From the NCBI GenBank assembly GCA_049999805.1, contig JBNGIO010004152.1, positions 1 through 32,548 of the forward strand: 32,548 nt of DNA, read 5' to 3'. The notes beneath the pieces were generated by a model. The model did no database searches. It was not told the DNA's origin and was given only the letters and a program-made list of their open reading frames with translations. This stretch comes from Folioceros fuciformis (Eukaryota; Anthocerotophyta; Anthocerotopsida; Anthocerotales). Positions 31,149-32,548 of the stretch are shown here, piece by piece. A program made the position numbers and the translations under genes. Numbering within the stretch: position 1 is the stretch's first letter; each line of letters begins with the position of its first letter.

Positions 31149-32548
31149 CTAATGTTTTTGTTTAGAGAGAGGTTCAGTGAGAACATCAGCAGTATTTTCA
31201 TCAGTGTGGATGTAGACAGGATTGATAATTCCCCTAGCCTTGACTTCCCTTACATAGTGGTGTGCGATTTCTATGTGCTTCGTCCTGGCATGAAACCTAG
31301 GACGTTCAACAAGGGCTAGGGCAGATTGGTTATCACAGTACAGCATAGTGGGTGATGCCTGTTCGTAGTGAACTGAGGAGAGGAAAGAGTGTGCCCATTT
31401 AGCTTCTTTCGCAACATCGGTAAGGCACTTGTATTCAGCTTCAGTACTTGAAAGGGCTATGCTGCTTTGTTTCTTACAACTCCATGTGACAGCTGCAAAG
31501 GATAAGAAGAATACATATGTTGATAAGCTCTTGCGTGTATCCCCATCGGATGCCCAATCAGTGTCGGAAAAGGCTGACAAGGTAGGTGTTACCCCTGTCC
31601 TCCTGTAGCGTAAGCCATAGTGATGTGTTCCTTTCAAGTAACGAAATACTCGTTTGATGGCAGTCCAATGATTATGGTCAGGACATTCCAAGAATTGAGA
31701 AGTTGTATTAACAGCATATGTGATATATGGCCGGGTCCAGTTGCTCACAAATAACAAACTGCCAACTGCATGATGGTAGGGAACTTCTTTCATATCAGCA
31801 ATGTCCAGGTCAGAGACAGGACAATCAGCCTTGGTAAGTTTTACTCCACAGGCACAAGGTGTATTTGCAGGATGTGCATTAGCCATGTTAAAACGTTGAA
31901 GGATTTCTGAAATATACTTGCATTCATGAATGATTATCAAGCCCTCTTCACGTACCCTCAACACCTGAATACCAAGACAAAATTTCAGGGTCCCCTACAT
32001 CTGTCATTTCAAATTCAGTTCGCAACATGTCTTATACTCTTGCTAACAGACGTGTATCATTGCCAGCAAATATTGCATCATCAACGTAAACAGCAAGCAG
32101 AACATATGAAGTGCTGTCATCATAAATGTAAACAGAGGGATCAGCAAGACTCTAGTGAAATCCCAGGCCCTTGAGACAGGTATTCAGCCTTGCATTCCAG
32201 CGTTCTGCACTTTGTTTAAGACTGTATATGCATTTAATGAGCTGACACACATAACCTGGATGCTCAGAGTCTTTGTAGCCTTCAGGTTGCTCCATATACA
32301 GCTCTTCCTCCAGAATTCCATGTAAGAAAGCCGTCTTCACGTCCATCTGCTGCAGCTCTAAATCACGCTCAACAGCTAAGGCGAGCATAAGACGAATTGA
32401 TTGAGAGCGTACCACTGGAGAGAAAGTCTCTTGAAAATCCAGACTAGGTATTTGTGTGAATCCACTGCACAAAGCCTTGCTTTGTATCTTGCTATATTGC
32501 TGCTAGCATCTAATTTATGCTTAAATACCCATTTGCAGGTTATGGGTT
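31149..32548 (-). mobile_element. Ty1/copia retrotransposon pol fragment (reverse transcriptase and RNase H), broken
   Basis: Runs off the window end. From the right: copia reverse transcriptase (FQETFSPVVRSQSIRLMLAL, QQMDVKTAFLHGILEEELYM, CIYSLKQSAERWN), then the YVDD catalytic motif (32088-32077), then, in 31964-31149, the connection and RNase H domains (YHHAVGSLLFVSNWTRPYIT, SAFSDTDWASD, LSSTEAEYKC, LYCDNQSALAL, ARTKHIEI), ending KQKH and a stop. It is inactive: a TAA at 32034-32032 just after YVDD, a frameshift before 31964, and a frame change near 32470. No clear polypurine tract or 3' LTR follows the stop, so the 3' end appears truncated. Confidence 0.96.

Overview
This window is nuclear DNA of a land plant. 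Every recognisable gene is a plant housekeeping or plant-typical gene with GT-AG introns, and the repeats are plant-type (Ty1/copia, L1-like LINE, Mutator-like). Short introns (about 75-185 bp) and the mix of lineage-specific repeats suggest a seedless plant such as a bryophyte or lycophyte, but the sequence alone does not settle this. A run of exactly 100 N (16119-16218) marks an assembly gap.

Gene-rich left part (1-14.8 kb). A CXIP4-like CCHC/RS-rich protein (+, 601-2256) converges on RFC2, a clamp-loader small subunit (-, 2511-4191, 7 exons). RFC2 is head to head with COQ9, a mitochondrial ubiquinone-biosynthesis factor (+, 4655-6527, 7 exons). Their 463-bp shared upstream region has a consensus E2F-type site at its centre, bracketed by an 11-bp direct repeat. 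COQ9 converges on COG8, a Golgi tether subunit (-, 7079-9981, 12 exons). After 2.4 kb without a clear gene comes an ADCK2-type ABC1/UbiB atypical kinase (+, 12434-14765, 4 exons). I rebuilt the exons by eye: all splice phases agree and each model gives an uninterrupted protein of family-like length (343, 350, 569 and 661 aa).

Middle (14.8-22.5 kb). This is AT-rich, repeat-laden DNA around the gap, with tandem arrays of 56, 55 and 33 bp and a 55-bp duplication. Within it, on the minus strand (21102-19048), a five-exon model has fully consistent phases. It would encode a 336-aa protein with an eight-cysteine N-terminal module and a very acidic C-terminal half. I recognise no family, and it is the best candidate here for something undescribed.

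Right part (22.5-32.5 kb). A GC-rich intronless secreted legume-lectin-domain gene (+, 22590-23495) sits as an island among repeats. It is followed by a 71-bp tandem array, a possible decayed echo of the lectin 3' end, and a Mutator-like transposase relic that keeps both ends but has lost its catalytic core. Then come a 28-bp x 6 array abutting the 3' side of a broken L1-like LINE (-), a possible short LTR with polypurine tract, a small coiled-coil-like open frame, and a broken Ty1/copia pol (-) running off the window end.

Functionally, COQ9 and the ABC1/UbiB kinase both point to mitochondrial coenzyme Q metabolism, and RFC2 to S-phase DNA replication. I see no CRISPR arrays, operons, rRNA or tRNA genes.
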